A DNA stretch of 64,000 nt from Litsea cubeba (Eukaryota > Streptophyta > Magnoliopsida > Laurales > Lauraceae): NCBI GenBank assembly GCA_012931725.1, contig CM022949.1, positions 45,984,980 to 46,048,979 of the forward strand, in the 5' to 3' direction. Below are positions 1 through 11,670 of the stretch, piece after piece (position 1 is the stretch's first letter; each line of letters begins with the position of its first letter). A program made the translations under genes and the position numbers. The notes beneath the pieces are model-generated. The model made no database searches and was not told the origin of the DNA. It saw nothing but the letters and a program-made list of their open reading frames with translations.

Positions 1-17
1 ATGATTCTATTCCCTTA

Positions 18-204
18 GCTTCTGTGAAGCAACGACGTCGTCAGTTTTAAGAAACAAGTCCATTGCGCTAGCTTCTGTGAAGCAACGACGTCGTCAGCTA
101 ATATAATTGAGTTTTTTAGAAACGATTCTGTGAAGTGACGACGTCGTCAGTTCTTAGCACTAGACTCTATTCCACTAGCTTCTGTGAAGCTACGACGTCG
201 TCAG
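18..204. repeat. Four tandem copies of a ~53-bp unit with ACGACGTCGT palindrome
   Basis: The block CTTCTGTGAAG followed by ACGACGTCGTCAG recurs at 18-44, 71-97, about 124-150 and 178-204, a spacing of 53-54 bp. The core ACGACGTCGT is a perfect 10-bp palindrome. The array sits just downstream of the Ulp1-like gene (minus strand) and may be subterminal transposase-binding sequence; that role is inference. Confidence 0.8.
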
Positions 205-518
205 TTTTATGCCATGACGTTAAACCTCTAACTTCTGTAATGGTTGGATGTGCGAATGCACTACAACTCCCATACGACATTCAAGTCCATATTAAAAGCT
301 GCATTAAAAAATACATAGGAGGGCAACATTCAATACAGCCAAACAATTATCTTTGATCATACAAAAGCAAACAAAAGGTCCCTTTACATTCATTTCAACT
401 TTTTAAAGCGCTACAACTCCCGGCCAATTTGCAATTCCAATCAATACTAGGCACCCAAAAACATGGACCATATTAGATTATTTACAACAAAGGATCACAA
501 CAAAAAATCAAGTTTTCA

Positions 519-2211
519 TCATTTTTCAGGCTCAATTGAATCAATTGAAATTTCATCAATCTTCAATCGATACGCATTCAACTCCCAGCTACGCTTGAAG
601 GTCTCAATGACGACTCGTTGCCGATAATACATCATGTCAGCCTGTGTGAAGTTAATCGGACGACGAAATATACAGTGCTCAGCGAACGCAGCGGCGAAGA
701 CACCGCAGTCGTAACCGTTTTCCTGCAGTGGGATGTTCGTTTTTACGTTGATCGTCCATATGTATGGGTCTGCCCACCCATATTGGCTGAACTTCATCGT
801 CAGCCACTCAACCTGCAAGATCATTAAAAAAAATTAGACTAATTCGGGTACGATAACACCTTAAGAAGCTCTTTTAAAATTTGGTACCATTTTCGTATAC
901 TCACAAATCGTTTACAGGTAGTTAAAGCATGACGATCACCGCTTGAACTATTGTAGAATTCCCATTTCCTCTTGTCCGTATACCCAACAAGTAATGTGAA
1001 ATGATTGACAGAGTGAAGAACGTAAACCAATGTTTTACATTCTCTAGCCTCACACACTCGAGAACCTCTGGGACCGAAGGCTGCTTCTTCAGCGGTTGGC
1101 AATCCAGACTGCCACCAGCTCTGCAAAAAATTAAAAGTGACTTTTTAACCTCCAAATAGCGACGAAGTGATAATTGCAAATCAGAAACTATATACTTACA
1201 GAAATGCTTGGGTCTACCAAAAAGGCCATTTGACACTTCTCCCTCAACACATCAAACCAATAATACAGAATATTGGTGTCGAACCAAATTCCCTCCTCTA
1301 GAGCAGATTGCAGGACTTCACTGGATACCAATGTGCATACAATGTCGAGCTCTTCCTTACTGCAAAATACAATATACATAAGGCCATCTATGGAATGAAA
1401 CCATTACGAAGGTAATGTAATTACATTATACCTCTCATTGAAATATCGTTTGAACCCATTTAGTAGAAACCTGTCACTTTTGGAGAGTGAATACTCCGAT
1501 CCACCCATTGAGTGTAAGTAGTCGTCAAACTTTTCTGGAATCTTCCTCGTTCGGGGCAATCGTTTTAACCTCCAAACTAGTGAATCAATGGACGCCCTGA
1601 TCGGTGAAACTATTATTGCTTGCAAGGTTGATGCCCCTCGAGGAGTGGAAAAGATATCAACCACTGGTGGCTCATTGGAAAAGTCAACCGGTTGTAGAAG
1701 TATGTCTTTCTACTGAATCTGGTTCCATACTAAAATCCCCCTTGGCCACTTCAGGGGCATGTTCAGTAGGGGTGTGTGACATAGGTGATCCTGGAACATC
1801 ACTATTGTACTTCACACTCTTTTGCTTCTTTCCATTCTTTTTCCATGGGCTTCTTTTGGATGCAGCCTTTTTAACCCTCATTCTGTCAGTGGAAGCCTTT
1901 TTATCCTGTCATTGTTTAATTTCAATTACATCAACTTTTTGATAAAAGCTTTCACACATTCCTTAGAATGACATTCCTGTAAGTAACAATAATAATAAAT
2001 GGATGCAATTTTTGCTTACATCTTCTGATGCTGAGCTGTATAAGTGGTCATCAATAAATTTGACGAATTTTGTATTCAACCCAGATCTAAATCTGAATAT
2101 CTTCCTAATCCAGGAATCCCGGAAATGCTCAATTAAGGTTTTCTTCCTCACAGCACGGTCAACTGACCTTTCCATGTGAAGTAAGAGTTGATGAACCTGC
2201 GGACATAACAA
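519..2211 (-). pseudogene. Ulp1-like cysteine protease (peptidase C48) portion of the MULE gene
   Basis: Exon-sized blocks on the minus strand run 2211-1963, 1881-1404, 1379-1188, 1126-839 and 824-519. The first two are basic linker sequence (KKAASKRSPWKKNGKK). The last two form the catalytic core of a SUMO/Ulp1-type protease: a His in VNHFTLLVGYT, an acidic-position motif reading FYNSSSG, and the Gln/Cys motif QENGYDCGVFAAAFAEHC. Ulp1 enzymes use His-Asp-Cys plus a Gln for the oxyanion hole; here Asn stands where Asp is usual, which may reduce activity. Such domains are commonly carried by plant MULEs, where their role is unproven. The upstream part of the same transcription unit (2246-3979) is a plant mobile domain with in-frame stops, so the gene as a whole is probably dead. 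Exon borders are approximate. Confidence 0.75.
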
Positions 2212-2245
2212 GAAAACCAGTCACAAGGCATGTGGAAATGAAAAA

Positions 2246-3979
2246 TTAAATCATAAGAAAAGGGCACCCGTATCTTACGTGCTTATGCTCACAACAACCC
2301 TCATGTTCATCACGTTTGGTCTTTGTTGTATCAATCTTCTCATGCTCCTGGCCCCGACCGATATACATGATCGTGTTGGCCCGATACCAATGCATATACT
2401 CGTCAGTATGTGTCTTTGAAGATGTTTTCTTTCCCTTCAGAGTGCACTGGGATCTACTATCCCACAACACATAATTAGGTACCCTGCCACTTGCACTGTA
2501 GTCGTATACTATCTTTTCTACTCGCTCCACTCTTGCATAGGGCATGCTGAACGGTGGGGGAGCTTCCTGATTAAATCCAAACTGTTTCATAACAAGACCC
2601 GTATTATGTCGCTCCACTACCCAATAAAAAGCTAAGACCGTTGAAGATGAAGATAGGTCACAGTCGGCTTTAGAAACATTATGACGGAATTTCTTTCAAA
2701 ACCTGCTATACGGTTGCCATTTGAACTACACAAAAGAACTAAAACAATATTAGTTTCATTGTAATGATAAAAGCATCAACTCCCAACTGTATACCATCCA
2801 ATTATATTGAACTTACACCGTCCTGTGGCAATTTGTTCAACTGTTATTGGGTCTTATTCAGTGTGGTTACAGCTTTGAATGAATTCAACCTAAGTGTCCA
2901 TGTTTTCATCAATGGAAACTGAATATCACTTTTCCAGGTATCCGTTGGTGGTGGACAACGTCCAATTTGCATTCTCGTGTACGCCCATAGCTGCGAAAAA
3001 GAGTCATTAATAAGTAAATACAAATGTAAGAGTTGTAGAAAAACTCTAAATATGTTAAAAAAAATGTTTTCACCTGGAGAAGTTGAAGAGGTCCAGTCAA
3101 GGTTATGAAGTTCCTAGAATCATCATTTTTGTTCGAAGATTTGCATTCATCTCCCTCCTGATGTCTATCTTCAGCCTTGTCCTTAACAAATTTAACTGCA
3201 TTTGCTAATATCCAGTAAAGATTGGCAAGACAGGCAGGGGCCTATGCATATGGCTTAAATTCCCTGAACAACTCGAGAAGATATGCCGGACCCCTTCCAC
3301 CCGATGTGTTAGACATAATTTGACTGGAAACTAAGAAGAAAAGGTATGCCCTAGTGTTATAGATTTCATCGGCTTTAGAAAGTTTCTTTTTCTTCTTCTT
3401 ACTCTTCTTCTTTGATGGCACCGCTGCGAAATTGTCCTCCAACCATGTGAATTTAATATTTATCCCGTTTACTTCGGTACCCTGAATAGGGGCCTTGCCA
3501 AGTAGTTCAAGACATACTTCACTCACCATTGAACTCGGGAAAGTTCTCCCGGTAACAATTGGGCCATCGATAGGTAGCCCGTAGATGTAGGCCACGTCTT
3601 CAAGAGTAACAGTCGCCTCACCTGATGGGAAGTGGAAGGTGTTAGTTTCAGGACGCCATCTTTCTACCAAGGCTGTAATGAGGGCATGATCTATCCTAAT
3701 ATGTTCCATTTCCGCCAAATGATGCAACCCCGCTTGCCTTTCGTACTCCTTTTGGATTTCATTTAACACCCAAACAGCTTTGTCCGGGTTCATTGGTATG
3801 CATCTAAATGTACCGAATTCCTACTAGACATTTTCAAGTGATTACAGTTAAGAAAAGGTAAACTATATATATAGATGAAAGGGTGGCTAAGAATATACAT
3901 GTCCATGGTTTATGGCTTCTGAAATATGATTGGCCTGATCATATAGAAGCCTATTTCCTACTCCCTCAATTCCAGCCAT
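2246..3979 (-). pseudogene. Plant mobile domain (PMD) portion of the MULE gene, with in-frame stops
   Basis: The start codon is 3979-3977. Exon 1 (3979-3899, beginning MAGIEGVGNRLLYDQ) ends at a GT donor, and exon 2 resumes at 3822 after TAG. Exon 2 holds the PMD signature: HIRIDHALITALVERWRPET, FHFPSGEATVTLEDVAY and IYGLPIDG. The frame is then broken by TAG at 3244-3242, where family members usually have Trp. The PMD reading resumes after it (ACLANLYWIL, GPLQLLQ) and across a spliceable intron into LWAYTRMQIGRCPPP, with another stop (TAA) near 2830. A later exon opens with WQPY and includes a TGA before VERHNTGLVMKQFGF and DEYMHWYRANTIMYIG. PMD proteins (MAIN/MAIL family) are found both as host genes and in transposons; linkage to Ulp1 marks this one as element-borne. 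Confidence 0.75.
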
Positions 3980-5808
3980 CTACAAAAAATAAATAGAGAG
4001 AGGGAGATGTAAACATAACTAGAGCGAGAAGTAAAGCTAACTAATAAAGAAATTAAAAGTAGTTAACTGCATAGGGTAAGATCACATAGACTTTTAGTCC
4101 TCAAATTCTTCTTTCCCTTATAGCAGTCTTTGAAATTTAAGTCATGTTTGGTTGCAAGCATTTTGGGGCAATTTGTCTAGATGATTTGGAGAATTCCAAA
4201 TGTGAGACTACTTATTTTGATGGGTCAGACTCCTTATATTCACTTGGAAAATAAATCATAACAACATTTATCTAGGCCTGTATGTATGAATTAGAATCAT
4301 AGCAATATTTATTTAAATTTAATAGTTGGAAAAACTGAATGTAACCTTTCCCACCGCTTCCTCTAAACATTTTTTTTGTGGCTTTATTCAATGGAAATGA
4401 ATAGGTATTGAAGTTAGTTCAAATACTCTTATCTGAATAACTTTCCTTACAACCCTTGTATTACTAAAATGATTAATGATGAAGCCATTACAATGGAAAC
4501 ATGATGAATAAGAAGAACAATAACAATTATAATGGTCCAAAGAGTCCATTTTTAAGCAAGGGCCACATGTGTAGCTTAATTTCATCCTATTGTCATTAGG
4601 AAGTCTATGTTGTCAATGGGCCAAATCCAACTTGTTATTGCGAAGGGTCCAAAGTCTAGGTTTTTTTCCACCACTACAAGTCTCTATATTTTGGTGTGTA
4701 TCAAAATTGTGATGATCCAACAAAAAAAAAAAAAAGAAGTGATGAATTGTCAATGAGAATAGGGCTCTAGCTGGATCCGGATTCCGCCACTACTGTATAA
4801 TTTTGATTAACTTATAAATTTAGAAAATTTATCAAGTCAAAGTGAGTCTACTATTATAGCACTAGGTTTCATTTAGGCTCGGACCCATTATTTTTAGGAC
4901 CAGCCTATATGGGAAAGTAGACTATACTCAAGCTCATTCATTATATAAAAAGGCTCTTGTCTAGTTAGCATTTTTCATAAATTATACATTCCAAGGGCTC
5001 ATGGTGGATTCTGAGTATATGCTGATTATAGATCGGATATACTGTCGGACGTCATGTTATATCACAACAATAAATATGGGACGCAACATAAAAAAGAACT
5101 ACAGCCAGGACAATCAAACCTAAATGAACCTAGAGTTGATATAAGTTTCCTGCTTCATCCCAGTGGGATCCAATATATATGCATGTCAGTATGAATGGAT
5201 AAGCTAGATGGAAAAAGCGCTCATAATCTATTAGGATCAGCGAAAAAATTAGTGTATATGATTTTAGTAATTCTTAATTTATTTTTCTCTTTGCACACCC
5301 AAACTTTTTTTTTTTTTTTGGTAAAACCCAATTGTTATCTTGTATAATATCATCACACTAATTTGGGTAACTCTTAATTTGTTTTTATATTAGGATCAGC
5401 AAAAAAATTAGTTTATATGATTTTGGTAACTGTTAATTTATTTTTCTCTTTGCACACCCAAATTTTTTTTTTAGTAAAACCCAATTGTTATCTTGTACAA
5501 TATCATCACACTATAATCAAATTCAAAATGATGGGCATTATGGTTGATGCCTCCCTATTTCGATAGCAATGAAGTAGTCCAAACATGAAGTCTCTGCATG
5601 TCCACTAGGATTGACTACCCAGTCGAGAATGGGGAAAATGGAAGGACTGAGTCATGGGTTGATTCAATGCAAAAATCATGTATAGTGCATGAATATTAAC
5701 CATTTTAGGATGTGAAGTAAATGGAAAGAAGATGAAGAAACCCCAGTAAATCATCATTGTGTAATACAGAAAAAGAAAAGAGACAAGAAAATACCATAGC
5801 CTGAAAAA
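3980..5808. other. Non-coding part of the MULE upstream of the PMD gene
   Basis: AT-rich sequence without a recognisable coding region. It holds a tandem duplication at about 5231-5515 and several poly-A/poly-T runs. Nothing else can be supported. Confidence 0.5.
5231..5515. repeat. Two tandem copies of a ~160-bp unit
   Basis: The string beginning GGATCAGCRAAAAAATTAG and ending with CCCAATTGTTATCTTG plus ATATCATCACACT occurs at about 5234-5362 and again at 5393-5514, with a T-run of different length inside each copy. Confidence 0.7.
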
Positions 5809-6112
5809 GATGCTGGAAGCTTGATGCTACAATCCAATAGGTCGACCACTTGCTCTACCTTTTGAGGAAGGAGAAAAGAAAACCACCAGGGGAAGGGCGA
5901 AAGTGATAGGAGGATGAAGGGGAAAATGGGGAAGTGGGGTTTCGGTGGGGTTTCCTAATAAAGATGCTGGAATCTTGATGCTACAATCCACACATGGAAA
6001 ACGACCTTTGGGACCATCTGCTTTATCTTTTGAAGAAGGAGGAACTGAAATCGCCAGGGGAAATGGAGACGGGGATGGGAGGAAGAAGGGGAAAGTGGGG
6101 AAGCGGGATTTC
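5809..6112. repeat. Two tandem copies of a 154-bp unit near the MULE right end
   Basis: GATGCTGGAA followed by CTTGATGCTACAATCCA begins at 5809 and at 5963. Both copies continue through a diverged AGGGGAA/GGGGAAA-rich segment ending at GGGGTTTC and GCGGGATTTC. It probably lies in the 5' region of the PMD gene transcript (minus strand). Confidence 0.7.
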
Positions 6113-6399
6113 GCGCGTTGTATATTGGGGTTGAATGTAGCGACGACGTTGTCACTTATTTCGACCATATATAAAAAAATGAAAGTGGTCCCTATATTTA
6201 CTACTGGCCCATTTTATGCTCGGTGGCCATGTAGGATCCCTTTTAAGGTAAAATTCTCTTTAAAAAAATCAAGGCTTTACATTCCGTTTTAACCTATCGT
6301 CTTTTATTCGTTACCTCTATTTTTGTTCTTTTCCTTACAAAGGCATCTTTGAAAGAAAGAGGAGAACGTCATCACAACTCCCCAGTTTCGTGTGGGAAG

Positions 6400-6640
6400 C
6401 ATTCGGTCTTCTTCCATCTTTCCAACCAAATGCGCCGTTGCTTCCTACCATTAGATACCATCTTCTGAATCTTCTCCGCTATCTCTTATGAAATTTCTCA
6501 GTTGCTTCCAACCCATTGTCTATTTATATGATCTTTTCTTCTTTTTGCAGCTAATGCAAGCATATCTGTTACTGATGTCTTTTTTCAGAACCCACGTTGC
6601 TCTCATGCATCTTTGCTACTTGTAATCTGTCAAAGGAAAG
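6400..6640 (+). repeat. Dispersed promoter/leader-like repeat, copy 1
   Basis: Contains CAGTTGCTTCCAACCCATTG, then GTCTATTTATAT, then a TTTCAGAACC.ACGTTGCTCTC segment ending CTTGTAATCTGTCAAAGG. Diverged copies lie near 47690-47880 and 60350-60580. The CTATTTATA motif could be a TATA box. Confidence 0.5.
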
Positions 6641-7010
6641 TCCATAAGATGTAAATCATCGATTCAGTGTGTTAGGACATGGATATGCCACATGCCAGAA
6701 TATTCTTATGTTCAAGGTGGGGCACATATGTAATATTAGCAGTAGCAACTCGATGTGCGTCCGGAGAGGGGTTGAGGTCGGTGTTATTTTTCTTTCCTAG
6801 TTCTATTTCGTTTGGCATCATTTCTGTGTCAAGAATATTTCTTTTCTTAAAATAAGTTGCGCTGAGATTTTTTTTTATTCTGAGAATGGCATGTGCTAAA
6901 ATTGTTTGGCAACGGTCTACTAGAATTAATCTCAACAGTAGAAACAATTAGAATCATATTTGGCAAAACTCAAAAAAAAAAAAAAAAAAAAAAAACCAAC
7001 AAAATCAAAG

Positions 7011-7355
7011 AACCCAACAGCATAATTCAAATACCTTACGTACTTCCTATACAGAGCAAAACCAAACATTCATAACTTTCAAAGGTGAAAAGAACCCAAA
7101 TCAGAAATCTATATGAAAACCCAATGACTAAATTTCAAATGCCCATTGAAATTTGGGAATTCATATACATGAGAGGGAGATGAAATTTTCTAAAAAACCC
7201 AACAGCATAACCTTTCATACTTCCTATAAACAAGAGAACAGAGCAAAACCTAAAACTCACAACTTTCGACTGGTGAAAAGAACCCAAATCAGCAATCTAT
7301 ATGAAAATCCAATGACTAAATTTCAAATGCCCATTGAAACTTGGGAATTCATACA
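7011..7355. repeat. Tandem duplication with 185-bp spacing
   Basis: CCCAACAGCATAA... through CCCATTGAAA.TTGGGAATTC is present at 7011-7170 and 7196-7352, with about a dozen differences and small indels. Confidence 0.75.
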
Positions 7356-8148
7356 CGCGTGCGGTGTTTGAGAGAGAGAGAGAGTACACGCGTGCGGTGT
7401 TTGAGAGAGAGAGATGAATGGTGCAAAATGAATCAAAATATACGATAGTTGAAAATCAAATTCGTTCAACAAACCAAATGAATCCATCCTAGAACGTCAC
7501 CAAACTTTCTTTTGACATGTACCAAATTGTGAAGACAAACTTGAATATGAATTAAACCAATGACTAACTAGGCTATTAAAGGCTTGCCCCAGTCCTTTTT
7601 GTTTATAATATCCACCTTTTATATCCAATTACAATTTTTAAAAATGTTCCTGTCACTTTTGGATTTTCTCTTCCTAAAAATCTACTGCTACCTATAAGTT
7701 AACATGATTATTTGTAATAATATTTCTTATTAACTTCTACGTGTTGGACATGGAAGCATGGCAATTTAGGATCTAACCATTGGTTTTGAAACTCTAATTA
7801 CTGGGGTCTGGGAGGTGGTTTTATGAGTTTCTTTACTATAAGTTTTGGCAAGAATTTGGTGTGTTGGGAATTCATAAACATGATGTAATGGCTTGTCACA
7901 TAGCATTTGCAAATGCCATGTTTTTTGACCAGATTGCCAAAATTTCAGCCACCTAGAAAGTCTCAAATGACCTTTGAAATTCCTAGAATTCCAATATCTT
8001 TGCTTTTTGTTGGAATTTCTAGATGCTCTAGTACAAAAGATGATTTAGGAATTTCACATGTTGGAGAATTTAGAAATTCTCAACGCATAGGAATTCCTTA
8101 AATTCCAGAAAAGAAACATGCCCTGAGTTTATATTATTAAATCCTTTA

Positions 8149-10360
8149 GGGGTCGTTTGTTTGCAACCATTTACGTATGTAAATAATGCACATGCGTGAA
8201 TGTTACGTACCATCACGTTTGTTTGCACTATTTTACGCATCACCTATGTAAATCTCATGTGAAAATGGTGTGAAAATGTGCTCATTTTCGCACCTAATTT
8301 TTCACACCTTCATAGATGGTAAAAGGAATCGCATGTGGAATAGTGTGTAATTAAACCCCACTCAAAAAGGCGCCCGGTACGGAGATATTTCGTTCCGACG
8401 TTATGTATCCTGGGTAGGTTCGAAACATGCAAACCCCACTTCATATCCATATTTCTTCTCAAGACATATATCGAAAGGGAGTAGATTAAAACACAAACTT
8501 CTCATCTTCCTCTCTATTCCGGTCCAGAACGTCTCCTCCTCTCTGCGGTGCTCCAACCCTACTCGTGCCCAGGTACCTTTCTCCCTTCTCATGTCTCTCC
8601 CCCATTCTCTAATATCTCTCTCTATATATATATGTAATCTCTAATGCATATCTCTGTCTCAACCTCTCTAATATTTACTCTCTCAAACTCTGTGTGTGCA
8701 ATGGATTGTCAATCTATTTCTAGGGTAAGAAAGACCCAGATGCATTTTTTTTAAAATTGTATCAGAACTTCAAACTATTTGATCCTATCATTCTCGTGAG
8801 AACGAGGGTGATGTTTCTGAGTTAACAAAACTCTCTACAGAGTTTTTGGGTGAAGTTTTTTTTCATCTTCCAAGCATTGGAAGCCTTTGGATTTTCTTTT
8901 CTTCACATCTGCTCCAAGAATCCAGCCAAACGAAGGTCTGATCATGCTATGATTTTTACATGGCCCACCTCAGATCATCATAACCACTTCTGAATAGCAC
9001 CACTATCTTGGTCGCCTAAATATTTTAAAGTTTTCAGTGATTTTTTGGGAGTTGTTGGCATCACAGAGGTGGGATTTTGGCAATTTTTTTTATCACAGCA
9101 AGCTTCGGTGGGTTTTATTTTGGACATCAGGCAGTGGTGGGGCCCACTGTGTGATCTGATCACAAATCTAGTCCGTGCATCCGGCCATATAGCCCTGGGT
9201 GACCCTGTTGGTGGGGTATGATCTGGTTCTTGATTTGTGGAGCTTTTGATTTCAACAACCTCACTACCCAGGCAAGAAACTCTTTGCTTCTAGATATGTT
9301 ATGTACAGAACGGGTTCTGTGATGGGAAGAAAGAAGAGAATGGGAAACTCAGTGGTCTATGAGTGTATGGGAAAGTGTGGCCATCAGTCGTAATGTATAG
9401 CTTGGAGAATTCAGTGTATTTTTTTCTAATGTGTAAAATGGGCTTACCTATCTGTACATGGATGATCCTTTTTGTTTGTTGTGAAAAAAAAAAGGTCAAA
9501 TTTTCTTGGTCACAAAAGGTCATGAATCAGGATGTTATGCACTGATGGAAACAAAATAATTGGGGTACGATGTTGGTGGGTGTAGTGAAGCCGTTGATTT
9601 GTTTTTTCAATTCTTGGTGGTGGTTGTATTTCACTGATTTATGATATTCCATTTGTTCTTTTGTATGAATGTATTGCCATTTTGGTTACATGGTCCAAGA
9701 TCATATTTGATATAGCAACTTGAAGTCAATTAAGGAATATTTTCAATATTTCCAACTTAAAGTAGGCCAAATTTTGGCTATATGTGGACATGGAATTGGG
9801 CCAGAACTAATTGGAATAAGATATATCAAGGCCCCCAGTCTGCCTTGAATGCCATGCAATTGTGTCTAGAATCTGATCTCTATCTAACCCAAGGGCCAAA
9901 ACTAAAGATTTCCAATGTACCTTTCTCTACTTATTTGCTTTGACCTCACGTTTGTTTCACATGTGGTAAAATACAAAAAAAAAAAAAAGAAAAAAGAAAA
10001 AAAAAGGTGGAAAAGCAGTCCTGGCAACGGGTCCTACTACATCATACTCATGTTTGATTGGCAAAAACAAGTAGAAATGTATTCATTCTGCATTCATCCC
10101 CTTGAAATTTATCTCATGAATGATTTACCTTACCCCGGGAATTCTCATCTCGTAAAAGGAGAGGTAATTGATGTGCATAGAATATTGGAATGTATGAGAT
10201 TCTATCTCATAAAAGGAGAGGTAATTGATGTACATAGAATATTGGAATGTATGAGATTCTATCATACGATCTTTATAGTTAAACTTTTCAATTATTTATT
10301 ATTAATGTCATGGATTTTGAATCTCATCAGTTTTTTAATAACTCTTTATGCTATATAGAA
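8149..10360. other. 5' non-coding region of the PIF/Harbinger element
   Basis: No supported gene. The only structure noted is a 57-bp tandem duplication at 10154-10267 and a poly-A-rich run near 9975-10005. Confidence 0.5.
10154..10267. repeat. 57-bp unit in two tandem copies
   Basis: AAAAGGAGAGGTAATTGATG followed by CATAGAATATTGG and TGTATGAGATTCTAT starts at 10154 and again at 10211 with one or two mismatches, just upstream of the accessory gene. Confidence 0.85.
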
Positions 10361-11237
10361 ATGGATAATGAAATATGCGGCGAAGATGTTGAATGCATTA
10401 ATGTCGGTACATCTTCTGGGAAAAATCGTGGTAGGAGGGAAAAGAAGAATACCACATGGTCGGAGTCTGTAGATGGATACTTAGCTGATATATTGATAGA
10501 ACAAATCAATCTCGGACGAAAGGATGAAACCGCATGGACTACGGAAGGGTGGAGGGAGATTGAACAAAAGATGAAAGAAAAATATGGTAGGGAATATGTT
10601 AAAGATAAAATCAGAAATCGCCTAAAAACGTTAAAACATCATTACAATCATATCAAGACTCTCATGGGATTAAGTGGTTTTGGTTGGGATGACGTTACAA
10701 AAAAGGTTACTGCAAGTGACCAAGTGTGGGATGATTATGTCACGGTGAGTAATTATAAATATATCTTAATATTATATTAAACATTGTTAACTCAATAATT
10801 ATTATTATATTTTGATCACATTTGTCTAATTCAGGCACACCCTGACTATGATTACTATCGATGAAGAAGCGTGGTCAACTATGAAAAGTTTGCTATTATA
10901 TATATATGGAGATTCAATCGCTGATGGAAGAGATGTGATGTTGACTAACCAACGTCCACCACATCCGATGGAAGCCCCCCAGACATCCATCCATGATGTG
11001 GCAGCAGAATCAAGTAGCTCTGATAAGATGGATGAAGGTGTCTCTGAAGCACCACGCGTCAAAAAACGCTCAACTGGTAGTTCTCGACGCAATGTGCAGG
11101 ATGAAACTAAAAGCGATTATGAACTTGCACATGCAATTAAGGATATAAACACTACTTTGATTTACCTTGCTGACAAGATGACTCAATCAGGGCCAAGCCA
11201 AGCTGACATTGTTGCTGCTATCGAAGAGTTGGATTAG
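10361..11237 (+). pseudogene. Myb/SANT-like DNA-binding protein of PIF element (ORF1), disrupted
   Basis: Exon 1 is 10361-10744 (MDNEICGEDVECINVG...). The Myb/SANT-like domain (Myb_DNA-bind_3 type) begins at NTTWSESVDGYLADIL and continues through KIRNRLKTLKHHYNHIK and ends VWDDYVT at a GTGAGT donor. The acceptor at 10834 leads to AHPDYDYYR and then a TGA at 10862-10864. The homologous reading continues after it (NYEKFAIIY) and then shifts frame inside a TATATATATAT run near 10900, after which GDSIADGRDVML follows in another frame to the stop at 11235-11237. In this superfamily the protein binds element ends and partners the transposase. With a nonsense codon plus a frameshift this copy should not make full-length protein. 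Confidence 0.75.
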
Positions 11238-11670
11238 ACCTTACTTTAGAAGTAAGGGCTCTCAGGCTATTGAAGGATCCACAAGTGGCTAGTCAATTTC
11301 TTGCATTTTCATCAAAGGATCGACGCCGTGCATGGCTCATGGTGGAGCTAAGTGGCTCGATTTAGGATCGTTGATTTGCTAAGCTTGCTTTTTTGTGGTT
11401 TTGAGTTTGCTTTTCTGTCATGGGACTCAGTTTGCTTTTTTTTCATGGGACTTCAGTTTGCTTTTTGTCATGTTATAATTTGAAATGACTCTATGTTATT
11501 TTTGTCATTTCCTTTATTATGAATGTTATAACGTATTAATGTTGCCATTTTCTTATTGTGATCCATGGATTATGTAGATTAATCATGTTGATATATAATG
11601 TGGACTATTGTGTTATGTTAAATTTTCTATTCTAATATTTGTCAATCAATTTTCTAACAGTGCAAAAGTA

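Larger units (their letters stand above)
1..6258. mobile_element. Mutator-like element (MULE), left end outside window
   Basis: The right terminus lies at about 6247-6258: read inward on the minus strand it begins GAGAATTTTACC and continues through GGATCCTACATGG. The start and the GGATCCTA block resemble the terminus of the complete MULE at 53152-56894 (GAGGAATTTACCC, GGATCCTATACC). Both elements carry an Ulp1-like minus-strand gene and a tandem array of a palindromic motif beside the 3' end of that gene. An imperfect copy of the palindrome (GACGACGTTGTC) lies near 6135 in the right end. The left terminus and target duplication are not in the window, so the length is unknown. No mudrA-type transposase is visible. 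That this is one element is inference from the shared architecture. Confidence 0.6.
6259..8145. other. Intergenic DNA between the MULE and the PIF element
   Basis: No gene seen. It contains a promoter-like dispersed repeat (6400-6640), a poly-A run at about 6971-6994, a 185-bp-spaced tandem duplication (7011-7355) and GA-rich short repeats at 7352-7414. Confidence 0.5.
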
